DNA of 64,000 nt from Kineothrix alysoides. Its GTDB lineage: Bacteria > Bacillota > Clostridia > Lachnospirales > Lachnospiraceae. The stretch lies in contig NZ_JPNB01000003.1 of NCBI RefSeq assembly GCF_000732725.1, positions 1 through 64,000 on the forward strand. The letters are read 5' to 3'. A model generated the notes under the pieces. The model ran no database searches. It was not told the DNA's origin and saw only the letters and a program-made list of their open reading frames with translations. Position numbers and translations under genes: made by a program. Shown in pieces: positions 8,463 to 17,552 of the stretch (positions are counted from its first letter, which is position 1; the number at the start of each line of letters is the position of its first letter).

Positions 8463-9256
8463 TAACAATTGCCACCCCCCACTTTCTTGTATTCTTCTAA
8501 AGCTATAAGAGCCGCTCCAAGTGCTCCTACTATCTGTGGCTCCGGTGGAATGAAGACTTTTTGCCCGATATATTTTTCAAGTTTACGTACTATTCCCATA
8601 TTTTTTGCCACACCACCAGTCATTACGACACTCGGTTCTATTATTGCCCTCTCTAATATTGCTACTGATCTACAACATACAGAATCATGAATCCCATCAA
8701 TTATATCTTCTATCCTATGTTCATCCGCTATTTTTGAGATAACTTCAGACTCTGCAAACACAGTACACACACTGCTTAATTTAATTTCTTTTGAAGCCTG
8801 TTCTGATAATTCCCCCATTTTATCAACATTGACATCAAGAACCCTTGCCATTGCTTCCAGAAATCTACCTGTGCCAGCTGCACATTTTTCATTCATTAAA
8901 AAATCTTCCACTTGTCCGTTAACTCCAACCTTAATTACTTTGCTATCCTGACCTCCAATGTCCAAGATCGTGCGTACTTTTGGATAGTAATATCTCGCCC
9001 CTCTGGCATGACATGATATTTCTGTAACATTTTTAGATGTTTTATCTACATTTTTTCTTCCATATCCAGTGCTCACCATATATTTTAAATCTGACTGTAA
9101 GCATCCTTTCTTTTCACATACCAAGTTTAACGCTTTTTGTGCAGATTCCTTATGATTTGCACTTGTCTGGATCACTTCATAACTTTCTATTTCTTTTTCA
9201 TCATTAATCAACACAATATTCGTTGAACTAGATCCAATATCAATCCCAGCAAACAT
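8462..9256 (-). CDS. 2-hydroxyacyl-CoA dehydratase activator ATPase (HgdC/BadF family)
   Basis: 264 residues starting at ATG 9256 behind GGAGGG; an upstream in-frame GTG overlaps that site and is less likely. ASKHA-fold ATPase: phosphate-1 motif GIDIGSSSTN near residue 4, DIGGQDSKV near 100, VVMTGGVAKN near the C-terminus. The cluster Cys residues in NEKCAAGTGRF (about 125) and SSVCTVFAESEV (about 164) hold one [4Fe-4S] between two protomers. It hydrolyses ATP to push low-potential electrons into the dehydratase subunits encoded just downstream. All motifs are intact. It is oxygen-sensitive, so the pathway must run under anaerobic conditions. Confidence 0.93.
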   Translation of the reverse strand: MFAGIDIGSSSTNIVLINDEKEIESYEVIQTSANHKESAQKALNLVCEKKGCLQSDLKYMVSTGYGRKNVDKTSKNVTEISCHARGARYYYPKVRTILDIGGQDSKVIKVGVNGQVEDFLMNEKCAAGTGRFLEAMARVLDVNVDKMGELSEQASKEIKLSSVCTVFAESEVISKIADEHRIEDIIDGIHDSVCCRSVAILERAIIEPSVVMTGGVAKNMGIVRKLEKYIGQKVFIPPEPQIVGALGAALIALEEYKKVGGGNC

Positions 9257-9282
9257 AATCACCCTCCTAACTAATATCTCAT

Positions 9283-10242
9283 CTAAATATTATCTGCCAA
9301 TATTGCTATTGCTAATGTTAATGTAGGTGACGGCAACTTTTTCTGTCCAAAATCCCATCCTTTGTATCCAGTGTAGATTGATTCCGGTGTAAAAGAACCA
9401 TCTTCATTTTGCTTGTCTAATAATATTGATACCATTTCATTATAAGATTCCTGTGTCTTTGCGTATTCAAAGTTACTCAAAACTTTAATAACATGTATAA
9501 TATCATACCAATGATTTGGATATTTTAGCTTTCTAAAGTCTGTACCCATAGCAAACATGTATATTTTTCTTTCCTTCGTATGTTTCCAATGGTCACAGAT
9601 CGAATCAATCGCATTTTTCACAAACTCTTTATCATGATATTCTGGTAATAAAGAAAAAACCTGTAAAGCCCATAGCGAACCTATTGGGCAATAATCCGTT
9701 TTCCTTCCGGGCCCTCGGAAATTGCTGACAGAACCAGAACATCTCCATCCATTATCTTCAGCTTTTGAAACCAAAAATTGAATTCCCCGCTTTACACGCT
9801 CATCCTCCTTATATCCTGCTACTATTAAAAAGTGAATGAGCAGAGGAAAATCACACATTAACCAATCCATACGAGGTTCTTTTGCACCGCCATAAGATTC
9901 TGGCACATGTAATAAAGATAAAAAAACTCCTTCATCATTTTGATTCTCAAATATTTTCCTTGCCAAATTCTGTATTACCTTTTCTTTACCATCAATTCCC
10001 ATTTCCAAAAGCAGATGTGCCTTATGTATTGGATGATTTACATCGTTATGTCTAACTAATGGCGGTTCCGGCCACTGCTCCACAATTTCGATTGTTTTTT
10101 TTACCTCATCACATGAAAGCAATTGCTTTTTCATTTCTTCAGCACCGCTTTCATTCTTTTCCAGAAATCTTTTGATACCATATTCTACCCAAGGCTGCTT
10201 TTGTCTTTTTAAATAATCCATATAATCATACTTTAATTTCAT
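9283..10242 (-). CDS. Squalene-cyclase/prenyltransferase-repeat (alpha-toroid) protein without DxDD
   Basis: 319 residues with QW-type repeats of terpene cyclases and prenyltransferase beta subunits: FENQNDEGVF near 90, AEDNGWRC near 155 and DKQNEDGSF near 285. It has half the length of a squalene-hopene cyclase and no DxDD protonation motif. It may be a cyclase-fold binding or partner protein, or an enzyme acting by another mechanism. Conserved acidic and aromatic residues (KEPRMDWLMCD, YPNHWYDIIH) line the middle. It is in the same operon as a full-length cyclase domain (14019-17552). GAGGAG precedes the ATG. I do not know its precise role. Confidence 0.7.
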   Translation of the reverse strand: MKLKYDYMDYLKRQKQPWVEYGIKRFLEKNESGAEEMKKQLLSCDEVKKTIEIVEQWPEPPLVRHNDVNHPIHKAHLLLEMGIDGKEKVIQNLARKIFENQNDEGVFLSLLHVPESYGGAKEPRMDWLMCDFPLLIHFLIVAGYKEDERVKRGIQFLVSKAEDNGWRCSGSVSNFRGPGRKTDYCPIGSLWALQVFSLLPEYHDKEFVKNAIDSICDHWKHTKERKIYMFAMGTDFRKLKYPNHWYDIIHVIKVLSNFEYAKTQESYNEMVSILLDKQNEDGSFTPESIYTGYKGWDFGQKKLPSPTLTLAIAILADNI

Positions 10243-10259
10243 GGTCTGCTCCTCTATGT

Positions 10260-11498
10260 TTATTTATTTTCTTTATTGGCTTCAAGGATATAATAAGTCT
10301 TCTTCTTTTCCATTAGCTTTAAAACAAACCCCTTCTTTCCAAATATCTCCTTTACTTCTTCAGCATTCATAAAATGATCATCAAATATAGACTCCATAAT
10401 ACTAATTTTTCCTGTTAGTTTTAAAATCCTTGCTAATTCCTTAATACTTTCATCCAATTTAACAATTTCGCCTAGTACTAAATTGATGCAAATAAGGTCT
10501 ACTGAGTCATCTGAAAGATCAATTGAACAACTATCACCCTTTATATATTTTATATTTTTTATATTCTTTTTTTCTGCTCTTTTTCGAGTTATCTGCAGCA
10601 TTTTTTCCCTGATATCCATTGCAATCAACGTGCCACCAATTTTTTGTGCCAAAGGTATCGAATAATATCCTGGTCCACATCCCAAATCCAGTACCACAGG
10701 ATTCTCAACCTTTTCATCTATACTTAAATTTGCTATGTATTTATATGTAGGAAACAATAAATATCTTAATGGCTGCAATAGTACATATGGCGGAGCTGTT
10801 GATGGTATAGCTTTTATTTTACCTGCATCTGACTTTATTTTTCCTACAATAATAAAGTTCAGTATGATAGTAATAACAAATGTGATTCCAAGAAATGTGT
10901 AATCATACTTTAAAAACGGCATTAGTATGATTATCAGAAATACAAATACTATTCCTCCGAAAATCGGTCCAGCATCTCTTTGTAACCCACGTTTCCAATT
11001 AGCTTTCCCTTGTGCTGGAATCTCAAGAACTTTTCCACGATAAGGAATCAGTCTGGGCACCTTTTTTTTATATGTATCATAAAATTCATTGCATATATTT
11101 ATCAAGAATTTTTCTTCCACATATATTTGATGCATGTGTACCCCTATGGTAGGCAAAACAGCAATTGCAACAACCTGCCACGAATCAAAGATTAGACTAA
11201 ATCCTAACGTAAGTATAATGGCACTAAAATACATTGGATTTCTACAATACCGATAAGGCCCGTTTGTAATGATACCATTTGTCGCTATCGGCTTAATGGA
11301 ATTTATATTTTCCCAATTGTACATTGATGTCCAGATTCTTAAAATTATGCCTAAAAACATAACAATTGTACCTACTCCAAGCATTGTCTTGTTGAACCTG
11401 CTATGTTCATCTAATATAAAGTATAAAATGCTAACAGCCACAGGGAGAACTCCCATCAAAACCCGATATTTATATAGCAAGAGATGTAATCTTTTCAT
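10260..11498 (-). CDS. Membrane isoprenylcysteine-type methyltransferase fused to a soluble SAM methyltransferase
   Basis: 412 residues. Residues 1-150 are an ICMT/PEMT/NnrU-like membrane domain with helices near 12-30, 40-57 and 92-120, and the signature TNGPYRYCRNPMYFS (78-92). A further two membrane helices follow at about 180-220. Residues 240-412 are a class I SAM methyltransferase; the glycine-rich motif is VLDLGCGPGYYS (269-280). The order suggests one or two methyl transfers onto a membrane-bound lipid, for instance an O-methylation and a C-methylation. GGGGGAG lies upstream. Fusions of these two folds are not ones I know as standard. Confidence 0.8.
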   Translation of the reverse strand: MKRLHLLLYKYRVLMGVLPVAVSILYFILDEHSRFNKTMLGVGTIVMFLGIILRIWTSMYNWENINSIKPIATNGIITNGPYRYCRNPMYFSAIILTLGFSLIFDSWQVVAIAVLPTIGVHMHQIYVEEKFLINICNEFYDTYKKKVPRLIPYRGKVLEIPAQGKANWKRGLQRDAGPIFGGIVFVFLIIILMPFLKYDYTFLGITFVITIILNFIIVGKIKSDAGKIKAIPSTAPPYVLLQPLRYLLFPTYKYIANLSIDEKVENPVVLDLGCGPGYYSIPLAQKIGGTLIAMDIREKMLQITRKRAEKKNIKNIKYIKGDSCSIDLSDDSVDLICINLVLGEIVKLDESIKELARILKLTGKISIMESIFDDHFMNAEEVKEIFGKKGFVLKLMEKKKTYYILEANKENK

Positions 11499-11514
11499 AA
11501 AATCTCCCCCAAAG

Positions 11515-12351
11515 TTACTTATTGTATTCTTCTATCCATTTATGACTGTCAACTATGCTGACCATTTCATTATTAAGTTCTCGTATATCATCCTCGTTAT
11601 ATGGAATTGCCGCAAGAATTGCATTCCCATCCATAAATAATTCATCCGTTACTTCATGAAACAATTTAAATTTTTTATTTTTGCAAGCTAATTTACAATT
11701 CTCCCCCTCTTCACAAACCAATCGCTTGGTATGGCATTTTCTTGTCAATGCAACCATTACATTTCCTTTGTGAACATAAATATACATTCCCTCTTTTTGC
11801 AATTTCTTAATTAAGGGAAAGGTTTCGGGTATATAATCAAATTCAAGCCCATAGATATCATTACTTTTTATATATTTTAGGGTTAATTTGTAATTTAAAT
11901 TAGACAAATGAAATAATTTCTTATCCGCAAAGTCAGAAATTATACTATCCTTATCCATAACTGAAGGCATTGCTGGTCTGGCTCTCATTGGTACTGATAT
12001 GGTTTGGCGACCTAATATCACCTTTAGATTCTTTAATGACAAAGATTTTATTAATTGGCTAATACCCAAATCATTTGCAATAATATAAACTGGTAGATTA
12101 TATTCATTAATTTTACATAACTGATGTTTTACCTGATTTATTTCATCATCATTCAAACGTGGGTAAATGAATGATACTCTTTTTCCATGCCTTTCAGCTA
12201 AGTTCATTGCTTCATCTAATTTGTCATCAGGCAAACATTTTTTGAAACAAAATTCGTTACCAAATCTTAACTCAAAGGCTTCCGTTAAAATGTGATTTTC
12301 CTCAATGCCATCCAGATCATTACTATCAATGCACTGCACAAACCGTTCCAT
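11515..12351 (-). CDS. U32 family protein, UbiV-like
   Basis: 278 residues of the U32 'peptidase' superfamily, shortened as in UbiV. The Cys set is Cys35/Cys39 in NEFCFKKC, then Cys206, Cys213, Cys219 and Cys223 in ALTRKCHTKRLVC and ENCKLAC. This matches the spacing of the four-Cys iron-sulfur site that UbiV uses in O2-independent ubiquinone hydroxylation. It overlaps the upstream UbiU-like gene by 26 bases, the order expected for a complex whose two chains are made together. The likely role is half of an anaerobic hydroxylase taking its oxygen from a donor such as prephenate (known for UbiUV; inferred here). It is not a protease by this reading. Confidence 0.7.
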   Translation of the reverse strand: MERFVQCIDSNDLDGIEENHILTEAFELRFGNEFCFKKCLPDDKLDEAMNLAERHGKRVSFIYPRLNDDEINQVKHQLCKINEYNLPVYIIANDLGISQLIKSLSLKNLKVILGRQTISVPMRARPAMPSVMDKDSIISDFADKKLFHLSNLNYKLTLKYIKSNDIYGLEFDYIPETFPLIKKLQKEGMYIYVHKGNVMVALTRKCHTKRLVCEEGENCKLACKNKKFKLFHEVTDELFMDGNAILAAIPYNEDDIRELNNEMVSIVDSHKWIEEYNK

Positions 12352-13336
12352 TTGTATCCTCTCTTTCGTAGAAGCATTTCTTTAACTGACAGACTCCAAG
12401 CAATTCTGGTGTATTCTTTTTCAAGTTATCTATGTATTCCTCATACCCATTTTTATCATTGTTTTCTAAAAATTTAACTAGCGCAGTATACTCCCTTGGA
12501 ACTCTTTCCTGATATTCTATCGGCTGACATCTTCCTTCAATTTTCAAGACAGAAACATTCGTCTTTAACAGATCAGGCAGATAGCACAATGAACAGAACG
12601 GATAACAATTCAGGCAGTTATGCTCCATCTTCTCCTTACTTTTCCAATCCTCTATTTGAAAAGAAAACATACAGGGATTACGGATACCAATTGAAACGAA
12701 TGATTTGTCATTATCCAATTTCCACAATGGGTCATTCGGAAATTCAACACTTTGTTTTTTATAGGAGTGGGATAAATAGCAGTTTCCATTAACATTAGAG
12801 CATCCCTGCCCATGAATAAACGCTTCTATTTCCAAATTATATGGATTCTCGGATAACCTGGATAATTCTTTTAATGTAGTATCCGGTGGTGCGATAATCC
12901 TCGAAACATTAAATTGTGAATAAAATCCTATCGCCTCACTGTTTCTTACTGTAGCAAAACTACCTATATGTATTGGTATCTTCACTTTCATTTGATCCAA
13001 CAATAATATCAAACCTAAATCGGCTACTATGAAACTATCAACTTCCGCTTTCACCGCCTGCTTTATATGGGGCTTTGCTAAAATATCTAAAATATCTGCC
13101 ATAAACGGAAGGTTAAGAACGAAATTTACTTTTCTGTTTCTGGCATGGGCATACTCTGTTACTTTTTTCAGTTCTGCAAAATCTTCCAGGCTACCATAGC
13201 TTGGCCTGCCATTAAACGTAACATGTTTTATACCTTTTAAACGCACACCACAATAGACTTCATCCGCACCAGCATCGATTGCCTTTTTTGCCGCTTCTAA
13301 TGAACTTACTGGTGAATTAACACAAACATGTTTCAT
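12326..13336 (-). CDS. U32 family protein, UbiU-like
   Basis: 336 residues. N-terminal U32 barrel (NSPVSSLEAAKKAIDAGADE, DEVYCGVRLKG), IEAFIHGQGCSNVNGNC near 169-186, then NPCMFSF (Cys222), a dense group Cys241, 244, 248 and 251, and the family signature VLKIEGR near 263-269. The length and cysteines match UbiU/YhbU-type proteins, which hold a [4Fe-4S] cluster and pair with a shorter UbiV/YhbV partner, here the overlapping downstream gene. It overlaps the ABC ATPase gene upstream by 20 bases. Predicted cytosolic anaerobic hydroxylation of the pathway's lipid intermediate. An RNA-modifying U32 role (RlhA/TrhP-like) is less likely because of the context. Confidence 0.75.
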   Translation of the reverse strand: MKHVCVNSPVSSLEAAKKAIDAGADEVYCGVRLKGIKHVTFNGRPSYGSLEDFAELKKVTEYAHARNRKVNFVLNLPFMADILDILAKPHIKQAVKAEVDSFIVADLGLILLLDQMKVKIPIHIGSFATVRNSEAIGFYSQFNVSRIIAPPDTTLKELSRLSENPYNLEIEAFIHGQGCSNVNGNCYLSHSYKKQSVEFPNDPLWKLDNDKSFVSIGIRNPCMFSFQIEDWKSKEKMEHNCLNCYPFCSLCYLPDLLKTNVSVLKIEGRCQPIEYQERVPREYTALVKFLENNDKNGYEEYIDNLKKNTPELLGVCQLKKCFYEREDTNGTVCAVH

Positions 13337-14009
13337 CCGAAATTACCCTCCCATCCTCGATTTTAATAACTCTATTCGCCTTTTCTACCAAATTTAAATT
13401 GTGTGTAATATAAATGACAGTCTTACCATTATTTTTATGTATTTGCTGCAAAGTATCAAATACATACTCTGACATCTTACTATCCAGGCTTCCAGTCGGT
13501 TCATCGGCTAATATGATATCTGGATCATTTACTAAAGCCCTTATAATTGCTACTCTTTGCTGTTCCCCACCCGATAGTTGACTGGGATATTTAGTTAGTT
13601 GATTTTTTAACCCATACGTTTCAAATAGATGTATCACCTTTTCTTTCCTTGGAGAATCCACACCCTCTTCACTAACCAAAAGCGGAAGTAATGCATTATC
13701 CAGAGCAGATAAGGTAGGTATTAACCGAAACTGCTGAAAAATAAATCCGATTACTTTATTACGGAGTTTTGATTTTTCATTTGCGTCCATACTTAATATA
13801 TTTTTATTCTTTATTTCTATCTGTCCAAAAGTAGGGGTATCCAGCGTCCCTAATATATTAAACAAAGTTGTTTTACCGGCCCCACTGGGTCCAACAATTG
13901 CAATCAATTCACCTTTATTTATCTCTAGGGATACATCCCTAATACCAAAGAACTCAGCTTCTGTATTAAGGTTATACACTTTTGATATATTTTGTGCTCT
14001 AATTATCAT
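13317..14009 (-). CDS. ABC transporter ATP-binding protein (MacB/LolD type)
   Basis: 230 residues. Walker A GPSGAGKTT at 40-48, Q-loop FIFQQFRLIP near 89-98, signature LSGGEQQR at 145-152, Walker B DIILADEPTGSLDS at 164-177, switch His in YITHNLNL. It is of the MacB/FtsE/LolD class, which pairs with FtsX-fold permeases; the matching permease is the C-terminal half of the gene 10 bases upstream (14019-17552). It energises an exporter or mechanotransmitter moving or releasing the pathway product at the membrane. GAGGTGA ribosome site. Confidence 0.92.
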   Translation of the reverse strand: MIIRAQNISKVYNLNTEAEFFGIRDVSLEINKGELIAIVGPSGAGKTTLFNILGTLDTPTFGQIEIKNKNILSMDANEKSKLRNKVIGFIFQQFRLIPTLSALDNALLPLLVSEEGVDSPRKEKVIHLFETYGLKNQLTKYPSQLSGGEQQRVAIIRALVNDPDIILADEPTGSLDSKMSEYVFDTLQQIHKNNGKTVIYITHNLNLVEKANRVIKIEDGRVISDETCLC

Positions 14010-14018
14010 CTATTCACC

Positions 14019-17000
14019 TCATCTCAATGCCTCAATCGGTTCCTTTTTCAATTCTTTTATAATAGGTATTACCCCAAAAAATAAAACAATTGCAATTCCA
14101 AGAAACATGGAAAGACTCAATATAAAGGCAAAATTAGGCATAGTCAATATTTGAGCAATAAACTGCGTAATCAGCACGACAAACAGTCCTCCAATGAATC
14201 CAGCTATACCACCCACGATGCCAAGAAAAACCAGCTCTAGAACTAAAATTTTTATGATTGTCTTATTAGGTGCCCCTATCGCCATCATAATTCCTATTTC
14301 TTGACGCCTTTCAGTCATATTTACTATCACCATATTCATAATACCAATTCCACTTACTAACAGACAGAATATTCCTATGAGTGATATAATTAGGTCAAAC
14401 TGGTAGAGTATTTCCGAAACCGTACTCTGCAGCTTTTCTGTATACACAGTGCTAAATATCCTGTTTGGATATTTATCCTCTAAAATATTATTGATTTTTT
14501 CATCTGTTGTTTTTGTTTTATTTGTATCAATCACTTTTACTTCGATTACATCATAATAATCTTTTCTTACAAATTTATCAGCCATCTCCAACGGAAGATA
14601 TATCACAATATTCGGTGTAACAATAGACTCAATCCTTCCGGACATTCCATCCGTCTCTTGAAATATCCCTTTTGTACTAACATTAAAGTTACCAATTCTT
14701 AATGTATCACCTACTTCTATCGTTTCAGAAAATGCTTTTGCACTTATGTCATATCCAACATTAGCTGTCAGTCCATCTCCTTTTTCTAAAATTCTGCCCT
14801 TGTCAATTTGCAACGGTGTCATTTGCTGGAATGTATCAAGATCTACAAACTGAATAAAACAGTTTGTACTCTCACCCCTGAATGTAACAGTTGTCTCATA
14901 ATTCATTACTGGGCAAACACTTTTCACATTTTCTATTTTCTTTATCTCATTGACCACATCATCAGTAAGCCTTAATGAAGCTGCTTTTTCAAATGATTGC
15001 GTAGGCGGTGATACACTTATATCAACCTTTTCCGACAAGATAATAATTCTACCTGCTCCAAAACTTTCAAAATCCTTCCTCAGTTTTTGATCAAATGCTT
15101 GACCTAATGAAATAGAACCGGCAGTGGCAGAAATCCCAATCACAATCCCAATAAAAGTTAAAACTGTACGAGTCCGATTTCTTCCTAAATTTTTAAAGGC
15201 AAATTTTATTAATTGTATATTCGTATTCCTAAACAGTATAAATAAACAGATGCACAAAAGTACAATAACGACAAAAACTACAATTGTAAATATTGATATA
15301 TTTACTCTATTGACCTTTGTTAAGGAAATCTGATATCTATCAACTATTTCCCTTCCTTCTCCCCTTGATGTATATTCGGACACAATTCTTAGTGATTTGC
15401 TATCTTCTCTTTCATCGGAAAAAGAAAGGACCTTTGATATTCTTTCTTCCCCTTTTAATGTATCAAAATCATAAGTCAAAATTATATCATTTGTTTTTTC
15501 ATCATAAACAGTAACTACTACATCTTCTAATGCTTCTTTACCACCATTATATAAGCCTAGAAGAAATGCATTTTTACCAGTTTCTTCAAATGTCACGCTC
15601 AAATCTGCCTTTTTAAGGGAACCCTTTACTTCATCAGCTACATCTTCATAGGAGAAGTTATCAAGCATTAAATATGTCTCTTTATCGGTTCTAACCTCAC
15701 CATTTGCAGCAGGTGTATCAATGACAATTCCTTTTACCTTGGCATAATCTGAAAGAGCTGCTAATGAAAAATAATGGGGATAATATGTGTTTTTATATGG
15801 ATTTAGACCAAGTACCGTATAATATGGATGTTCCCAGCCTCCATATTCTTTCTGATTATCAAGTATGTACTGTACTCCCTCTTCAATTTGAGGCATATAT
15901 TTATCGGAATCTACTTTCATGAGTGCCATGATCACCCAGGCAGTCTGTTCGGGTGTACTGGGCCCCATTTCTGTAAAAGAAATTCCATTTTTCTCACTCC
16001 ACCATGAAAAATGTTCTCCCCATCCTCCATCATCATTCTGCTGGGCGAGAAGCCAGTCTACTGCCTTTACAATAAATTCATCATTCATGTCATACCCAAT
16101 ATCTGCCAAACCTTGCAAAATACAAGAGGTTCCATACAAATAACACAGCCCCCATCTACCATACCAGGCTCCCTGATCATTTTGATCTTTCTTAATATAA
16201 TCTAAGCATTTTTGGATAACCGGATCATCTACAGTGTAGCCACATGAAGACAATGCCGTTAGTACATGTCCTGTAATATCGGCTACACTTGGATCTTCCG
16301 TTGATTCTGTAGGGTCTTTAAAATCCTTGTCTCCATCAAACCGTTCAAATGTTCCCCATCCTCCATCATCATTCTGCATATATAAGAGCCATTCTTTTCC
16401 TTTTTCAACGGCCATTCTTTTTCTAAATTCAGCTGAATATGACGTAAAACGTAAATCATTCAACGCATTAATTGCTAATGCGGTATCATCATTATCAGGA
16501 TACAAGATATTATATTCATTATAAGACCAGCCGCCTGAAGGTGCATTGGACCAATTATATCCTCCGCCTTGTGTCTGTGCGTTCACGATCCAGGTAGCCG
16601 CTTTTAATAAGGAATCTGCTGAAGAATCAATATTTGATTTGCTCAAGGCACTAATCGCAAAAGATGTATCCCAAACACTTAGAATAAATCTCTTCTGATA
16701 TCCGTCAGACTCCCTATTACTGTTGATCCATTCCATACCTCTTTCAATTCGTGGAGCATGTTTTTCACTGTCTATTTCATGTAAAGCAATCATATTAAGG
16801 CATGTTCCCAATAATGTATACCAGCATCCATCTTCTAATTGATGCGATACCATCCATTGTTCCGCTAAGTTTAGCTCCGATGACTTTATATGCAGATTTT
16901 CTCTTTTTCGATATTCCTTTATCACGCTCATTGCAATCCCAGCTTCTCTTCCCCATGCCATACTGGAATATGGGCTATATTCATCAGTATTGTCTAAATA

Positions 17001-17552
17001 CAATATGGAAAGGTCAGGGAAAAAAATCTTAGAATGAGGGCTGTCCCATGGTTCTTCATAAAGATTAAAAAGAGCGTAGAAAGTTTTACAGAATATATCT
17101 GTATTTTTTAAACCACCGTTATTTTCGACAAAGACAGCACTTCTTTTTAGTTCCTCCCGATTTTCATCCACCCCATTAACCAGCAATGCTAATCTGACTA
17201 TTGCACTTATAGAAACCTCAGACGTTCCGCCTTCATCAAAAAAACCCCAGCCTCCATCTTCATTGATATGATCCAAAAGCCATGTTGCTGATGTTCCTAT
17301 CGCTTCTTCTAAATCTTCTATTTGTAGATATTTGGCCGTTATCATGAAATATGCAGTTTCTCTGGGATTTATCCTTATATCTGCCTGCCACAATCCTCGA
17401 TCAGTTTGAAGGGACAACAAATAATCTCCAGCTCTTACAATGGAATCTTCCAATTGTTCATCTGTAATTGGTGCCGCTTCAACGACAACAGGATTAACGA
17501 ATAATAGCAATAAAATAAATATGATGCTATACGAAACGACTTTCTTGAACAA
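14019..17552 (-). CDS. Exported squalene-hopene-cyclase-like domain fused to MacB/FtsX-type ABC permease
   Basis: 1177 residues, TTG start after AAAGGAG. Residues 1-27 are a signal peptide ending VVVEA. Residues 30-605 align along their length with squalene-hopene cyclases: QW repeats (NEDGGWG, QNDDGGWG twice), SVWDTSFAI, the catalytic acid motif DNDDTA at 353-358 (DxDD intact), WYGRWGLCYLYGT at 463-474 and GPSTPEQTAW at 530-539. Residues 610-745 are a beta-rich linker. A helix at 753-775 precedes a MacB-type permease: helix 795-818, large external domain 820-1050, helices 1053-1077, 1104-1128 and 1143-1165. Topology puts the cyclase outside the cytoplasm. The ABC ATPase follows. It overlaps the upstream radical SAM gene by 26 bases. 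It is probably a cyclase coupled to transport. The substrate is unknown. Confidence 0.88.
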   Translation of the reverse strand: MFKKVVSYSIIFILLLLFVNPVVVEAAPITDEQLEDSIVRAGDYLLSLQTDRGLWQADIRINPRETAYFMITAKYLQIEDLEEAIGTSATWLLDHINEDGGWGFFDEGGTSEVSISAIVRLALLVNGVDENREELKRSAVFVENNGGLKNTDIFCKTFYALFNLYEEPWDSPHSKIFFPDLSILYLDNTDEYSPYSSMAWGREAGIAMSVIKEYRKRENLHIKSSELNLAEQWMVSHQLEDGCWYTLLGTCLNMIALHEIDSEKHAPRIERGMEWINSNRESDGYQKRFILSVWDTSFAISALSKSNIDSSADSLLKAATWIVNAQTQGGGYNWSNAPSGGWSYNEYNILYPDNDDTALAINALNDLRFTSYSAEFRKRMAVEKGKEWLLYMQNDDGGWGTFERFDGDKDFKDPTESTEDPSVADITGHVLTALSSCGYTVDDPVIQKCLDYIKKDQNDQGAWYGRWGLCYLYGTSCILQGLADIGYDMNDEFIVKAVDWLLAQQNDDGGWGEHFSWWSEKNGISFTEMGPSTPEQTAWVIMALMKVDSDKYMPQIEEGVQYILDNQKEYGGWEHPYYTVLGLNPYKNTYYPHYFSLAALSDYAKVKGIVIDTPAANGEVRTDKETYLMLDNFSYEDVADEVKGSLKKADLSVTFEETGKNAFLLGLYNGGKEALEDVVVTVYDEKTNDIILTYDFDTLKGEERISKVLSFSDEREDSKSLRIVSEYTSRGEGREIVDRYQISLTKVNRVNISIFTIVVFVVIVLLCICLFILFRNTNIQLIKFAFKNLGRNRTRTVLTFIGIVIGISATAGSISLGQAFDQKLRKDFESFGAGRIIILSEKVDISVSPPTQSFEKAASLRLTDDVVNEIKKIENVKSVCPVMNYETTVTFRGESTNCFIQFVDLDTFQQMTPLQIDKGRILEKGDGLTANVGYDISAKAFSETIEVGDTLRIGNFNVSTKGIFQETDGMSGRIESIVTPNIVIYLPLEMADKFVRKDYYDVIEVKVIDTNKTKTTDEKINNILEDKYPNRIFSTVYTEKLQSTVSEILYQFDLIISLIGIFCLLVSGIGIMNMVIVNMTERRQEIGIMMAIGAPNKTIIKILVLELVFLGIVGGIAGFIGGLFVVLITQFIAQILTMPNFAFILSLSMFLGIAIVLFFGVIPIIKELKKEPIEALR

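Noticed and set aside
11515-13336. Collagenase/protease function of U32 proteins
   Set aside because: The cysteine patterns and gene pairing match iron-sulfur UbiU/UbiV-type proteins, which are not proteases.
13317-17552. Macrolide exporter MacAB
   Set aside because: The permease half is MacB-like in fold only; there is no MacA adaptor, it carries a cyclase domain, and the operon is biosynthetic.
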